Assembly (NCBI RefSeq): GCF_042847215.1
Contig: NZ_AP031500.1
Coordinates: forward strand, 1,488,001-1,552,000
DNA length: 64,000 nucleotides
Reading direction: 5' to 3'
DNA from: Gilvimarinus japonicus
Lineage (GTDB): Bacteria > Pseudomonadota > Gammaproteobacteria > Pseudomonadales > Cellvibrionaceae
Position numbers and translations under genes: made by a program. Within the stretch, counting starts at the first letter, position 1. Each line of letters opens with the position of its first letter. The notes under the pieces are model-generated. The model had not been told where the DNA came from. It searched no databases and saw nothing but the letters and a program-made list of their open reading frames with translations. Positions 26,860 through 35,512 of this stretch are shown one piece after another.

Positions 26860-27861
26860 ATGAGTGACTTCCCCGCACTGCCGTACCCGTGGCAACAAGA
26901 GTTATGGCAGGGCTTTGTACAGCAGTTTAGTGATAGCCGTTTACCCCACGCGCTAATGCTCTCGGGCAGCCCCGGTCTGGGTAAGCGGCACTTGGCGACG
27001 GCCATGGCGCAGTATGTATTGTGCCAGCGGCCGGTGTCTGAGTCCGCTTGTGGTAACTGTAAGTCCTGCGAGCTAAACCGTGCCGGTACCCACCCTGATT
27101 TTATCCAAGTGGCACCAGAAGAGCCCGGCAAGGCGATTAAAGTGGGTGATGTAAGAGCGTTGACCGAGGCGCAAAATAAAACCGCGCAGCAGTCGGGCTA
27201 TAAAGTGGTGACCTTAATGCCGGCCGAGGCCATGAACAGCAATGCCGCGAACGCGCTATTAAAAACGCTGGAAGAGCCGGCCGCCGATACTTTATTGATT
27301 TTAGTTACCGACTCTCCCAGTGGTGTGTTGCCCACTATTCGCAGCCGCTGTCAGTTGCGCACCATGGCGATACCGCCCCACGAGCAAAGCTTACACTGGT
27401 TGATGCCGCTGGTGTCGGGCTCGGGCCATAGTGCGGCCGAGCTGTTAGCGTTGAGCCGGGGGGCGCCACTGGCCGCGCGCGATTTACTGCAAGGGGACGC
27501 ACTCGATCAACGTGAGCGCTGGGCCAGCGATTTGTGCCAGCTGACCTTAGGCCAAACGGACACCTTAAGCGTTGCCGCCAGCTGGCAAAAAGGTGATGGT
27601 CGTGCTGCGGTTGACTGGTTTAGCGCGTGGCTACACGACTTGGCGTGTTGGCAGGTAGGTGCCGAGTGTGCGCGCTTTGCCGATATTGATGCCGGTTTAA
27701 ATGCAACGCTAAAAGCCATTTCACCGAACTTGCTGCACCGTTTTCAAGAAAAATTGCTACACAGCAAAAAGCTGCTGGCCAGTGGTGCTAACCCCAACGT
27801 GCAATTACTGTTAGAAGAGCTGCTGATGGATTGGGGTGTTTTGCTAAGGGCGCGCGGTTAA
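26860..27861 (+). CDS. holB: DNA polymerase III subunit delta'
   Basis: A 333-residue clamp-loader subunit. LPHALMLSGSPGLGKRHLA contains the P-loop (about residues 28-46), a Zn-binding set reads CQRPVSESACGNCKSCELN, and ANALLKTLEEPAADTLLILVTDSP with LPTIRSRCQ is the SRC sensor region. ATG 26860 matches the family start (MSDFPALPYPWQQELW); the frame is open to 26809. The ribosome binding site is weak. In relatives it follows tmk. Confidence 0.95.
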   Translation: MSDFPALPYPWQQELWQGFVQQFSDSRLPHALMLSGSPGLGKRHLATAMAQYVLCQRPVSESACGNCKSCELNRAGTHPDFIQVAPEEPGKAIKVGDVRALTEAQNKTAQQSGYKVVTLMPAEAMNSNAANALLKTLEEPAADTLLILVTDSPSGVLPTIRSRCQLRTMAIPPHEQSLHWLMPLVSGSGHSAAELLALSRGAPLAARDLLQGDALDQRERWASDLCQLTLGQTDTLSVAASWQKGDGRAAVDWFSAWLHDLACWQVGAECARFADIDAGLNATLKAISPNLLHRFQEKLLHSKKLLASGANPNVQLLLEELLMDWGVLLRARG

Positions 27862-27963
27862 ACGCTTTACACTTGTTGGCAATTTGCTGAACCGTTACCC
27901 ACAAAAAATTCAGACTCTATGGTAATGTTTGTACTCTCAATCTTGCCCATCGAGTAAATCGCT

Positions 27964-29031
27964 ATGATAAAAAACGCTACACGCATGCTTCGGTTGTCGC
28001 TGTTAGGCTTAACGTTAAGCCTGTTGCCCGGAGCGCTGTTTGCCGCCGAGCCCGCCGGTGATTCGGCCGTATCTGAAGAGGATGCGCAGTTTCAGCTCTG
28101 GCTCGATGAGTTATACCAAGAAGCGAAAGAGCGCGGCATTAGCGAGCAAACCCTAAAGCAAGCCTTCTCAGAAATTACCCCGCCGGTAAAACGCATCATT
28201 AAAACTGATCGCAATCAAGCCGAGGTGGTGCAAACGTACGACAGCTACCTGAGTGCGCGCTTAACCGATTGGAAATTTGCCACCGGGCGCAAGTTGATGG
28301 CCGAAAACGCCGAGGTGCTCAATCAAGTCGCGCAAAAATACGGCGTACAGCCGCGCTTTTTGGTGGGAATTTGGGGGATGGAAACCAACTATGGTACTTA
28401 CCCCATTAAAGAGCCCATTTTTAATGTATTGGCGACGCTGGCCTACGACAAACGCCGTGGGCCCTATTTTCGCAAGCAGTTTTTAGCCGCCCTCGATATG
28501 CTCGACAGCGGCTTCCCGACCTACGCTGAGTTGAAAAGCTCGTGGGCCGGCGCTATGGGGCAGTCGCAGTTTATGCCCGATAGCTATCAGCAGTACGCCG
28601 TCGATTTTGACGGCGATGGCAAACGCGATATCTGGAACACCAAGGCTGATGTGTTTGCCTCGATCGCTAACTACTTCAAACCCCGCGGTTGGCGCGATGA
28701 TCAAACCTGGGGCCGGCCGGTACAGTTGCCCGAGGGCGGCGAGCAAAGCTTGCCCGCCGAACAGGCGGCCGGTTTAACCCCCGATGCTGACTGTAAACGC
28801 TTTAAAAGCTTAGGCGTATGGCGCGACTTGCGCGATTGGCAAAAGCTGGGGGTGCGCCGCGCCGATGGGTCAGACTTGCCCAATGTATCAATTCCAGCGG
28901 CGTTGGTATTGGCAGACAAAGGCGATAATAAAGGTTATATCGTCTACCGTAACTTTTGCACCATCATGAGTTTTAATCCGTCGTTTAAGTACGCGCTATC
29001 CATCGGCTTACTGTCGGATGAGTTAAAATAA
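27964..29031 (+). CDS. mltB: Lytic murein transglycosylase B
   Basis: A 355-residue periplasmic enzyme cutting the glycan chain to 1,6-anhydro-MurNAc ends. The signal peptide LSLLGLTLSLLPGALFAAE shows no lipobox Cys, so it is a soluble SltB-type rather than a lipoprotein. The catalytic Glu is in VGIWGMETNYGTYP (about residue 141), and GAMGQSQFMPDSYQQYAVDFDGDGKRDIW is the family's second signature with an EF-hand-like loop. Its stop overlaps the next start (TAATG). Confidence 0.93.
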   Translation: MIKNATRMLRLSLLGLTLSLLPGALFAAEPAGDSAVSEEDAQFQLWLDELYQEAKERGISEQTLKQAFSEITPPVKRIIKTDRNQAEVVQTYDSYLSARLTDWKFATGRKLMAENAEVLNQVAQKYGVQPRFLVGIWGMETNYGTYPIKEPIFNVLATLAYDKRRGPYFRKQFLAALDMLDSGFPTYAELKSSWAGAMGQSQFMPDSYQQYAVDFDGDGKRDIWNTKADVFASIANYFKPRGWRDDQTWGRPVQLPEGGEQSLPAEQAAGLTPDADCKRFKSLGVWRDLRDWQKLGVRRADGSDLPNVSIPAALVLADKGDNKGYIVYRNFCTIMSFNPSFKYALSIGLLSDELK

Positions 29032-29693
29032 TGCCCAGCTCGCCCATTAGCATCGATTACTACAGCGATGTGCTCTGTGTCTGGGCGTGGGTGGCCCAGC
29101 AGCGGGTGGATGAGTTGCAAGCACAGATGCAAGACGCGGTGGCGTTGCGTTACCACTGCGTCGATGTGTTTGGCGATGTGGCGGGCAAAATAGCCACTAA
29201 CTGGGGCGAGCGGGGCGGTTATGAGGGCTTTGCCCAACATGTTGCTCACGCGTTAAACGAGTATTCTGATTTCACCCTGCATCCCGATGTGTGGACGCGT
29301 GTGCGCCCGGCAAGTTCGGCCAGCGCGCATTTAGTGATTAAAGCCGCTGAGCTTGCGGCAGGTGTTTCCGCAGGGGCGGCCCTGGCGTTGGCTATTCGCC
29401 AGGCGTTTTTTGCCCACGCCCAAAATATCGCCCAGCTGCCGGTATTGGCGAGCATTGCCGCAAACGCCGGCTTCGGTTGGACTGAGCTGCAACGCTACAT
29501 CGACAGCGGCGCGGCGATGGCCGCCTTAATGGCCGACTACCAAGGCGCGCGCCTTGCCGGCATCAAAGGCAGTCCCTCGTATGTGCTCGACGGTGGGCGG
29601 CAAACTTTGTTTGGCAATGTCGGGTATCGGGTGATACGCGCCAATGTCGAGGAGTTGCTCAATCGGCCTCCGGATAGCGCAAGCTGGTGCTAG
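29031..29693 (+). CDS. DsbA-family (FrnE/HCCA isomerase-like) thioredoxin-fold protein
   Basis: 220 residues, no signal peptide, hence cytosolic. The start SIDYYSDVLCVWAW corresponds to the D.lCPWC position of FrnE-type DsbA proteins, but only the first Cys is present (C-V-W-A). The C-terminal IKGSPSYVLDGGRQTLFGNVGY is the cis-Pro region. Because CxxC is lost it is unlikely to be a simple dithiol oxidoreductase; glutathione-dependent isomerase/transferase activity is possible. It is coupled to mltB by TAATG. The last residue is Cys. Confidence 0.8.
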   Translation: MPSSPISIDYYSDVLCVWAWVAQQRVDELQAQMQDAVALRYHCVDVFGDVAGKIATNWGERGGYEGFAQHVAHALNEYSDFTLHPDVWTRVRPASSASAHLVIKAAELAAGVSAGAALALAIRQAFFAHAQNIAQLPVLASIAANAGFGWTELQRYIDSGAAMAALMADYQGARLAGIKGSPSYVLDGGRQTLFGNVGYRVIRANVEELLNRPPDSASWC

Positions 29694-29808
29694 CGGGCCC
29701 GGCGCTGGACACCGTGCGGCTTATCCATTACCTTTGTGATAGATATTATCTACACGTATAAATAGCCTAGCGCTGTAGCTTACAGCGCTTATTGATCGGA
29801 TCGACTCT

Positions 29809-30159
29809 ATGCAAGCACTCGGCGGCGCCCGCAACGGCATTCTCTCACTGACCATTAAAGACAAAGCCGTACTCTATGCCGCGTATATGCCCTATGTGCT
29901 AAACGGCGGCCTGTTTATCCCCACTAATAAGCCTTACAAGCTGGGTGATGAAGTCTTTATGCTGCTTAACTTGATGGATGAGCCGGAAAAAATCCCCGTC
30001 GCGGGCAAAGTGGTGTGGGTCACGCCCAAAGGCGCCCAAGGCAACCGCGCCGCCGGTATTGGTGTGCAATTTACCGACGAAGACAACACTGCCGTGACCA
30101 AAATAGAGAATTATTTGGCCGGCTCGCTCGAGTCAGACCGGCCCACCCATACCATGTAA
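29809..30159 (+). CDS. pilZ: Type IV pilus assembly protein PilZ
   Basis: A 116-residue single PilZ-domain protein. GGLFIPTNKPYKLGDEVFMLLNL and KVVWVTPKGAQGNRAAGIGVQF match the PilZ protein needed for pilus biogenesis in Pseudomonas/Xanthomonas. The RxxxR c-di-GMP motif before the D/NxSxxG position is absent, and the latter reads LNGGLF, so, as in P. aeruginosa PilZ, nucleotide binding is unlikely. The holB-pilZ-tatD order is interrupted here by mltB and the DsbA-like gene. Confidence 0.92.
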   Translation: MQALGGARNGILSLTIKDKAVLYAAYMPYVLNGGLFIPTNKPYKLGDEVFMLLNLMDEPEKIPVAGKVVWVTPKGAQGNRAAGIGVQFTDEDNTAVTKIENYLAGSLESDRPTHTM

Positions 30160-30160
30160 C

Positions 30161-30180
30161 GCGGCGCTGTTCGGCGCCGC
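30161..30180 (+). terminator. Hairpin after pilZ
   Basis: A seven-base stem GCGGCGC / GCGCCGC with a TGTTCG loop lies right after the pilZ stop. It has no U tract, so it may be an mRNA-stability element rather than a full terminator before tatD. Confidence 0.4.
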
Positions 30181-30231
30181 CTGTACCCAACCCGCGTCAT
30201 TTAATACACACAGCCAAAAAATGGTGACAAT

Positions 30232-31023
30232 ATGCTAGTGGACTCCCATTGCCACCTGGACAGAATTAATCTCGACCCCTACGATGGCCAGCTCAATCAA
30301 GCCTTGGCCGCCGCGCACGCGCGCGACATCAAACAAATGCTGTGCATCAGCATCAGCTTAGATAACGTCGAGCAGGTTATTCAGATCGCCCAGCAAAACC
30401 CCTCGGTATTAGCCTCTGTGGGGGTGCATCCGTGCGATGTGTCGGCCGGTACCGCCACCCGCGAGCAATTAACCGAGTGGGCCGGGCGCGATAAAGTCGT
30501 CGCCATTGGCGAAACCGGCCTCGATTACTACCACGAGACCGACAGTATCGATGAGCAAAAAGCCAGTTTTGCGCTGCACTTAGAGGTCGCCGGGCAGGTG
30601 GGTTTGCCCGTCGTGGTACACACCCGCAACGCGCGCCAAGATACTCTCGATTTAATCAAGGCCCACGGCAACCCCGAGCATGCCGGTGTGTTGCACTGCT
30701 TTACCGAAAGCTGGGAGATGGCCCAAGCCGCCATGGAGATGAACTACTACATCTCTCTGTCGGGCATCGTCACCTTTAAAAACGCCAAAGAGCTGCAAGA
30801 AGTCGCGCGCAATATGCCACTCGATCGCTTATTGGTCGAAACCGATTCGCCGTACTTGGCACCGGTGCCGTATCGCGGCAAACCCAACGAGCCACAGTAC
30901 GTGCGTGAAGTCGCCGAATTTGTCGCCGACCTTAAAGGCATCAGCTACGCTGAATTGGCCGAAATTACCACCGAGAACTTTTATCGGCTGTTTAATCGGG
31001 CGCAAGCGCACCGCCCGCAGTAG
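30232..31023 (+). CDS. tatD: TatD family metal-dependent hydrolase (DNase)
   Basis: A 263-residue TIM-barrel hydrolase. Metal ligands: VDSHCHLD at the N-terminus, GETGLDYYHE (about residues 92-101), VVHTRNA, HCFTES and the Asp in LLVETDSPYLAPVPYRGKPNEP. The PYRG.PNEP signature places it in the YcfH/TatD group. It acts as a 3'-5' exonuclease or deoxyribonuclease in known relatives. It follows pilZ as in Pseudomonas. Confidence 0.93.
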   Translation: MLVDSHCHLDRINLDPYDGQLNQALAAAHARDIKQMLCISISLDNVEQVIQIAQQNPSVLASVGVHPCDVSAGTATREQLTEWAGRDKVVAIGETGLDYYHETDSIDEQKASFALHLEVAGQVGLPVVVHTRNARQDTLDLIKAHGNPEHAGVLHCFTESWEMAQAAMEMNYYISLSGIVTFKNAKELQEVARNMPLDRLLVETDSPYLAPVPYRGKPNEPQYVREVAEFVADLKGISYAELAEITTENFYRLFNRAQAHRPQ

Positions 31024-31083
31024 CGCCTTCATAAAGCAACCCACTAAATAACAGCACAGTTTAAAAACCCTGAGGATTTGCCC

Positions 31084-31713
31084 GTGTCACTGGAAACCAT
31101 CAAACAACAAACCCGCGCCATGCTGCAGTTGCAGGACGACATGAACAGCAAAGTCCACTCCGCGTGGCGCGAGCAGGGCAACGCCTGGTACCGGGCCATC
31201 TGGATCGAATGTGGCGAGCTGATGGATCACTACGGCTGGAAGTGGTGGAAGCACCAAACCCCCGACACCGAGCAAGTCGCACTAGAGCTGATCGATATTT
31301 GGCACTTTGGTTTAAGTATTCTTTTACAAAGCGGTGCCAGCGTTGATGAGATTGCCGATAAAGTGGCAAGCGAGCTGGATATCAACACCGACCAAACCGA
31401 CCTACGTTTAGATGTAGAAGCCTTTACCGCCGCCACCCTTAACGATCAAGCGTTTCATTTAGAACTGTTTGGCCGTTTAATGGCGGGCGTTAATATGAGC
31501 TACGCCGAGCTTTATCGCCGCTATGTGGGTAAGAATGTGCTTAACTTTTTTCGTCAAGATCACGGTTATAAAGACGGTAGCTACCGTAAAATTTGGGCCG
31601 ATGGCCGCGAGGATAACGAGCATTTAGTGGAGGTAGTTGAGGCTTTGGATGCCTCTGATGTGGGTTTTTCTAAAGCGGTTTATGGGGCTTTGGAAGGGCG
31701 CTACGTTAAGTAG
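31084..31713 (+). CDS. Dimeric (all-alpha) dUTP diphosphatase
   Basis: A 209-residue all-alpha NTP pyrophosphatase. The metal sites ExxE and ExxD are seen in AIWIECGELMDHYGWKWWK (about residues 38-56) and VALELIDIWHFGLSILL. The later FFRQDHGYKDGSYRKIW.DGREDNEHL is the family's C-terminal block. It hydrolyses dUTP (and dUDP) to dUMP, keeping uracil out of DNA. It is unrelated to trimeric Dut. GTG 31084 is chosen because TGAGGA lies seven bases upstream; TTG 31078 is too close to it. Confidence 0.88.
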   Translation: MSLETIKQQTRAMLQLQDDMNSKVHSAWREQGNAWYRAIWIECGELMDHYGWKWWKHQTPDTEQVALELIDIWHFGLSILLQSGASVDEIADKVASELDINTDQTDLRLDVEAFTAATLNDQAFHLELFGRLMAGVNMSYAELYRRYVGKNVLNFFRQDHGYKDGSYRKIWADGREDNEHLVEVVEALDASDVGFSKAVYGALEGRYVK

Positions 31714-31860
31714 TTAAGTCTGGCTTTGTCAGCTTTTTCATATGCCCGTATAGCCGGGCGTGGCGAGTGAATTTTCTTGGTCTGGGCAAATCAAACTAAC
31801 GAAATGGCCTCTCCTGCACTGCGTCCATGCAGCTATAACGGGTTCCATCGCTACGGCCGA

Positions 31861-31992
31861 TTTTAGAGGGCTGTCTCGACATGCCATCCGTGGCCTGATG
31901 AGACTTGCGCAAACGCAGCCCAGGCTGCTCTCTCTGTCGCTCCGCGCCATTCACCTTGTTCCTGTTTGCTTACCCCTAAAATAGACCTCCGT
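31861..31992 (+). repeat. Dispersed repeat, left copy (inverted relative to 32840-32994)
   Basis: Its right end, CTAAAATAGACCTCC (about 31977-31991), is an exact reverse complement of 32841-32855. Going outward, the two copies stay alignable (CGCAGCCCA...CTGCT.TCTCTG.CGCT and CCTGTT..CTTA) for roughly 90 bases, and more loosely, with a gap, further out (CCGTGGCC). The pair flanks the XRE regulator gene. The stretch 31714-32178 holds no convincing gene; the open frames across it look like chance frames in the repeat. Confidence 0.7.
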
Positions 31993-32178
31993 TCGGCTGG
32001 TTGCAGGGGGTTAAAAGCGGTGCTTCGTAGCACCTCTTCGCGATTTGTTTAGAATCCAGTGGGCACCCAACTAAATGGTCTGCTGACGTAAAGATGTCGT
32101 AACCGTGTCGTAAAACTTTCGTCATTAACGGAGCTTGTTTTCGGTCAGAATAAATTGCCAATAACCGAGGGCAAGAAT

Positions 32179-32784
32179 ATGGATTTGAATATAGATACCA
32201 ATAAACTGATAGAGCTTCGTACTCAAAAAGCTTGGAGTCAACAACACCTGGCCGAAGCGGCCAATATCAGTCTGCGTACCGTGCAGCGGATTGAAAAGAG
32301 TGGCGTGGCTTCTAAGGAGTCGGTGTTGGCTTTAGCGTCTGCTTTTAGTATGACGGTAGCTGAGTTGGTGGAACAGCCAAAAAAGAAACGTTACTTACAC
32401 ATGGCTGTTGGCACTACAATAGTAATGATGATGACTGTAGCGTCTTTGGTTTTGTACGCTACAAGCACTGAGGTAGACTCGATTACTCTTGCTGTTAAAG
32501 TCTTGAAAAATAACGAACCGTTCGCCGATGTACGTTTTTCCGGTTCCGTGGGCGCCGAAAGCGAGTACAAACTGAAAAACCAACTAAAAATAACAGTTGT
32601 GCCTCTTAATACCCCCGATGGGTCAATATTACTTGAAGCTAAAATCTACGAGTTACAGGCGAATCAGCAGTATAAATTAATATCAGCGCCTTCTGTTTTG
32701 GCAGAGTACCGTCAGCCTGCTTCTGTTAAGGTTTCAGGGCAAAGCGGTATAGTTTATGGATTTGAGATCACGCCCGAGGAGTAA
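32179..32784 (+). CDS. Membrane-anchored XRE-family helix-turn-helix regulator
   Basis: 201 residues. Residues 8-65 are an XRE HTH (KLIELRTQKAWSQQHLAEAA, SLRTVQRIEKSG). One membrane segment follows at about 80-97 (MAVGTTIVMMMTVASLVLYA), and then about 100 residues of beta-rich outside domain (LAVKVLKNNEPFADVRFSG...VYGFEITPEE) that I do not recognise. The layout suggests a one-component sensor whose DNA-binding part stays at the membrane. ATG 32179 follows GAGGG. Base composition is lower in GC than its neighbours, and it lies between inverted repeats, suggesting acquisition by transfer. Confidence 0.78.
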   Translation: MDLNIDTNKLIELRTQKAWSQQHLAEAANISLRTVQRIEKSGVASKESVLALASAFSMTVAELVEQPKKKRYLHMAVGTTIVMMMTVASLVLYATSTEVDSITLAVKVLKNNEPFADVRFSGSVGAESEYKLKNQLKITVVPLNTPDGSILLEAKIYELQANQQYKLISAPSVLAEYRQPASVKVSGQSGIVYGFEITPEE

Positions 32785-32837
32785 ATAGGTTTCGCCTAGC
32801 TACGAAGCACGGCTTTTCAGTTCCCCGCGACTGTGTC

Positions 32838-33010
32838 CCATGGAGGTCTATTTTAGTGGCTAAGTGAACAGGGCAAAGTGAAGGCTGTGAAGCGGCAGAG
32901 AAAGCAGTGTGGGCTGCGCTCACGTAAGCTATCACTTAGGCAAGTGACAAAATGAATATCTCGCAGAGAGGGATTGGCTTGGGCCACGGTCTGTCTCTGC
33001 AGCCGGTTAA
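32838..33010 (-). repeat. Dispersed repeat, right copy (inverted)
   Basis: GGAGGTCTATTTTAG at about 32841-32855 mirrors the left copy; similarity runs outward through CAGAGAAAGCAGTGTGGGCTGCG and, after a gap, GGGCCACGGTCTGTCTCTGCAGC. The two copies differ at many positions, so the duplication is not recent or the units are members of an older family. Confidence 0.65.
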
Positions 33011-33510
33011 AAAGAGAAACGTGCGTTGTCACGCTGGCGAGATCTGTATATTAATTACACCGATTCTGACTGTGCCAGTCAATGATTTTGCTTTTAACCA
33101 TAACTGAAGCCAGAGCAGCTCATCCCCAGATACCGCCTTTATTCCTAACCAAACTGACTCGATCTTGAAAAGTGTGTGAGAGCGCAATAATCGTGTCGCA
33201 TACATCCGTAACGCGTTGAAAATGATTGATCGGGCCTTGCCAGATTAGTATTGGTTCTACGGTCATGTCTCTTACACGGTTTGTCGTCGGTTCGCGAGTT
33301 TTTTAGTATCTCTTTTGTCATCGTTGCGATGTGACACTGAGCGCGCCGCCATATGTGTTGCATAAGCTCTTCCCATATTACGCTTTTGCGCAAGGTGGGG
33401 CGCCGTCCTCTCCCGGTTGGACAATACTGGTTCGAGCTGTCGTACACGTGTTGTGTTATTGGCACGGGGCGATGGAAACCGAATCTACGATAATAATGAG
33501 GACTCCCCCC
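33011..33510. other. Intergenic region upstream of the GH16 gene
   Basis: About 500 bases with no gene I can support. Open frames on both strands here (for example 33145-33465 minus) have no recognisable protein features. The promoter of the GH16 gene should lie in the right half. Confidence 0.45.
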
Positions 33511-35133
33511 ATGAAATGCAAATTGAGCGTTGCCATCAGCCTAATGATTGCATTGTCCGCCTGTGGCGGCAGCAACGATAGCGGCTCGTCGTCCAGTACC
33601 CCAGTAGCGTCTAGCTCTAGCTCCAGTTCCAGTGAAAGTAGCTCCGCCGACAGCAGCTCAAGCAGTAGTGAGCCAGTTGCGAGTAACGAGTGGCAACTGA
33701 TATGGGAGGATAACTTTGACGGCGATGCAATCGACTCCAGCAAGTGGGAGTTTGAGACTTCTTGTTGGGGCGGTGGCAACAACGAGCAGCAGTGTTATAC
33801 CGATCGGGCTGAAAATGCCTACGTTGCCGATGGGATGCTCACCATAGTCGCTAAACGCGAGGACTTTACCGGCTCTAACTCTCCCAGTGGTGAGGGTGGT
33901 CAACAGACGACGTTGCCTTACACGTCGGCCCGCTTGCGCACGCGTGGTTTGGCTGAGTGGGCGTTTGGTCGCTTTGAGATCAGTGCCAAACTGCCCGCTG
34001 GGCAGGGTACGTGGCCGGCGATATGGATGCTGCCGACCAATTCGCCCTATGGTGTTTGGGCCTCCAGTGGCGAAATTGACATTATGGAAGCGGTTAACCT
34101 AAAAGCTCAGTCGGATGCCCCCGGTGCTGCCGATGGGGATGTAGAGTCACGAGTACACGGCACTTTGCACTATGGTAGTACGTGGCCAAACAACGTGCAT
34201 TCGGGGGCTTATTATCAGTTGCCCGATGGCGCCAACCCCGCCGACGCCTTTCACGAGTATGCGCTTGAGTGGGAAGCCGGTGAAATTCGCTGGTACGTGG
34301 ACGATGTGCACTATGCGACTCACCGGGATTCAGGCTGGTACTCTCAGTACGAGGTGGGGGGCGAGCTGATTGATGCGCCGGAAGGCGCGCCTTTTGACCG
34401 CCACTCTCCTTTCCATATGCTGCTTAATTTGGCGGTTGGTGGCAACTGGGCCGGCAACGTCAATGAGACCGGCATCGACGAGTCGGTGTTCCCACAAACC
34501 ATGGAAGTGGATTATGTGCGGGTATACGAGTGTTCGGGTGAACCCTCTACTGGCCAGGGTTGTGCCACCGTAAGTGACGATGCCGAGTTGATAGAAGGGC
34601 ATACACCACCGGCACTACAAGGCTCGGAGTTTGCCACGCCGCCATTATTTACCATGTTTGACGACGCTCTGGTCGCCGGTTTAGAGGTTAACAGCTATAA
34701 CCCGACAGGAGAGGTGACTTGGTCGAGCGATATCGTCGAAGAGGGCCGGGGCTTTGTGTTTAATTACGCCAAGCCGGCGGTGGACGGTAATGTTTACTTT
34801 CAGGTAAGCGATGGCGCCGCTGATTTATCCTCATGGGTAGATGGCGGGGTATTGGCGTTTGATTACAAGGTGAACAGCGCGGCCGATGGCAGCAACTTGT
34901 TGGTAAAAATCGACAGCGGTTGGCCCAACGCCAGTGATACCACGGTACCGGTTGCGCCCCTGGGGGAGTGGCGCAGTTTTAGCATCGGTGTCGAGGCGCT
35001 TCGCGCTAGCGGCAACTCACTGGCCGGGGGCTCTGCCAATATCGAGTTGATTGCCAATATGTTTGTCATTGAATCCAACGGTGCCATTGATGTGTCGTTT
35101 GACAATGTCCGCTTAGAGGTGCCCGCCGATTAG
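33511..35133 (+). CDS. Secreted GH16 beta-glucanase lipoprotein (laminarinase type)
   Basis: 540 residues. A lipoprotein signal (LSVAISLMIALSACGG) and a poly-Ser linker (about residues 24-50) precede a GH16 domain (about 54-345). The catalytic ExDxxE is in SSGEIDIMEAVN near residue 188; SKWEFETSCWGGGNNEQQCYTDRAENAYV and PFHMLLNLAVGGNW are typical of beta-1,3-glucanases. A C-terminal beta-sandwich (about 370-540: FDDALVAGLEVNSYNP...SFDNVRLEV) resembles the ExoP-type galactose-binding-like domain. ATG 33511 is chosen for GAGGA eight bases upstream and the clean signal peptide; the frame is open to 33331. Confidence 0.92.
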   Translation: MKCKLSVAISLMIALSACGGSNDSGSSSSTPVASSSSSSSSESSSADSSSSSSEPVASNEWQLIWEDNFDGDAIDSSKWEFETSCWGGGNNEQQCYTDRAENAYVADGMLTIVAKREDFTGSNSPSGEGGQQTTLPYTSARLRTRGLAEWAFGRFEISAKLPAGQGTWPAIWMLPTNSPYGVWASSGEIDIMEAVNLKAQSDAPGAADGDVESRVHGTLHYGSTWPNNVHSGAYYQLPDGANPADAFHEYALEWEAGEIRWYVDDVHYATHRDSGWYSQYEVGGELIDAPEGAPFDRHSPFHMLLNLAVGGNWAGNVNETGIDESVFPQTMEVDYVRVYECSGEPSTGQGCATVSDDAELIEGHTPPALQGSEFATPPLFTMFDDALVAGLEVNSYNPTGEVTWSSDIVEEGRGFVFNYAKPAVDGNVYFQVSDGAADLSSWVDGGVLAFDYKVNSAADGSNLLVKIDSGWPNASDTTVPVAPLGEWRSFSIGVEALRASGNSLAGGSANIELIANMFVIESNGAIDVSFDNVRLEVPAD

Positions 35134-35139
35134 CCCTGT

Positions 35140-35169
35140 GGCACCACCGCGCCTCGGTGCGGTGGTGCC
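35140..35169. terminator. Perfect 11-base hairpin after the GH16 gene
   Basis: GGCACCACCGC (35140-35150) pairs perfectly with GCGGTGGTGCC (35159-35169). No U tract follows, so it may act with Rho or protect the mRNA end. Confidence 0.55.
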
Positions 35170-35284
35170 AGTGACGCGATGCCGCTGCACGCGGTAAATG
35201 CGGTCAGTTTGACGCCTTTGTCTACTCTTTAAGCCCGCCTCGCATACGTCCCCCTCCTATAGATGAAATTTTTTCTCAATAGCT

Positions 35285-35512
35285 TATAATACCGGCCCGT
35301 CCGGACGCGGTAATGCGTGAGCCCTAACTGCTTACTCGTCTTGGTCATCTGGCTAGCGCATATCTTGCCAGCGTTGCGAGAACCCGGCTGCGTCCTCAAC
35401 CTTGGGCGCCGGTTAGGGGTTCTGCGAGGCTCGCCGCCTTAGCCCGATTAATTACCTCACTGACAGGTGGTGCGGCAACCCCGCTTAAGCCTGCAAACTA
35501 CGGAGAAATAAA
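35285..35512 (+). promoter_or_regulatory. Promoter and long structured leader of mdh
   Basis: A TATAAT at 35285-35290 marks a likely -10 element, which leaves an mRNA leader of about 215 bases. Two hairpins can be drawn: CTGGC (35349-35353) with GCCAG (35367-35371), and AGAACC-CGGC (35379-35388) with GCCG (35408-35411) and GGTTCT (35418-35423). A GTG-started frame of 41 codons runs through the leader, but there is no good ribosome binding site. The leader resembles no riboswitch I know. Confidence 0.5.

Noticed and set aside
31760..31984. Open frames of 70-74 codons on both strands before the XRE gene
   Set aside because: They lie in the dispersed repeat, have no ribosome binding site or recognisable domain, and the inverted copy does not keep the frame.
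33145..33465. 106-codon minus-strand frame
   Set aside because: Rich in Arg, His and Cys with no domain or hydrophobic core; looks like non-coding sequence.
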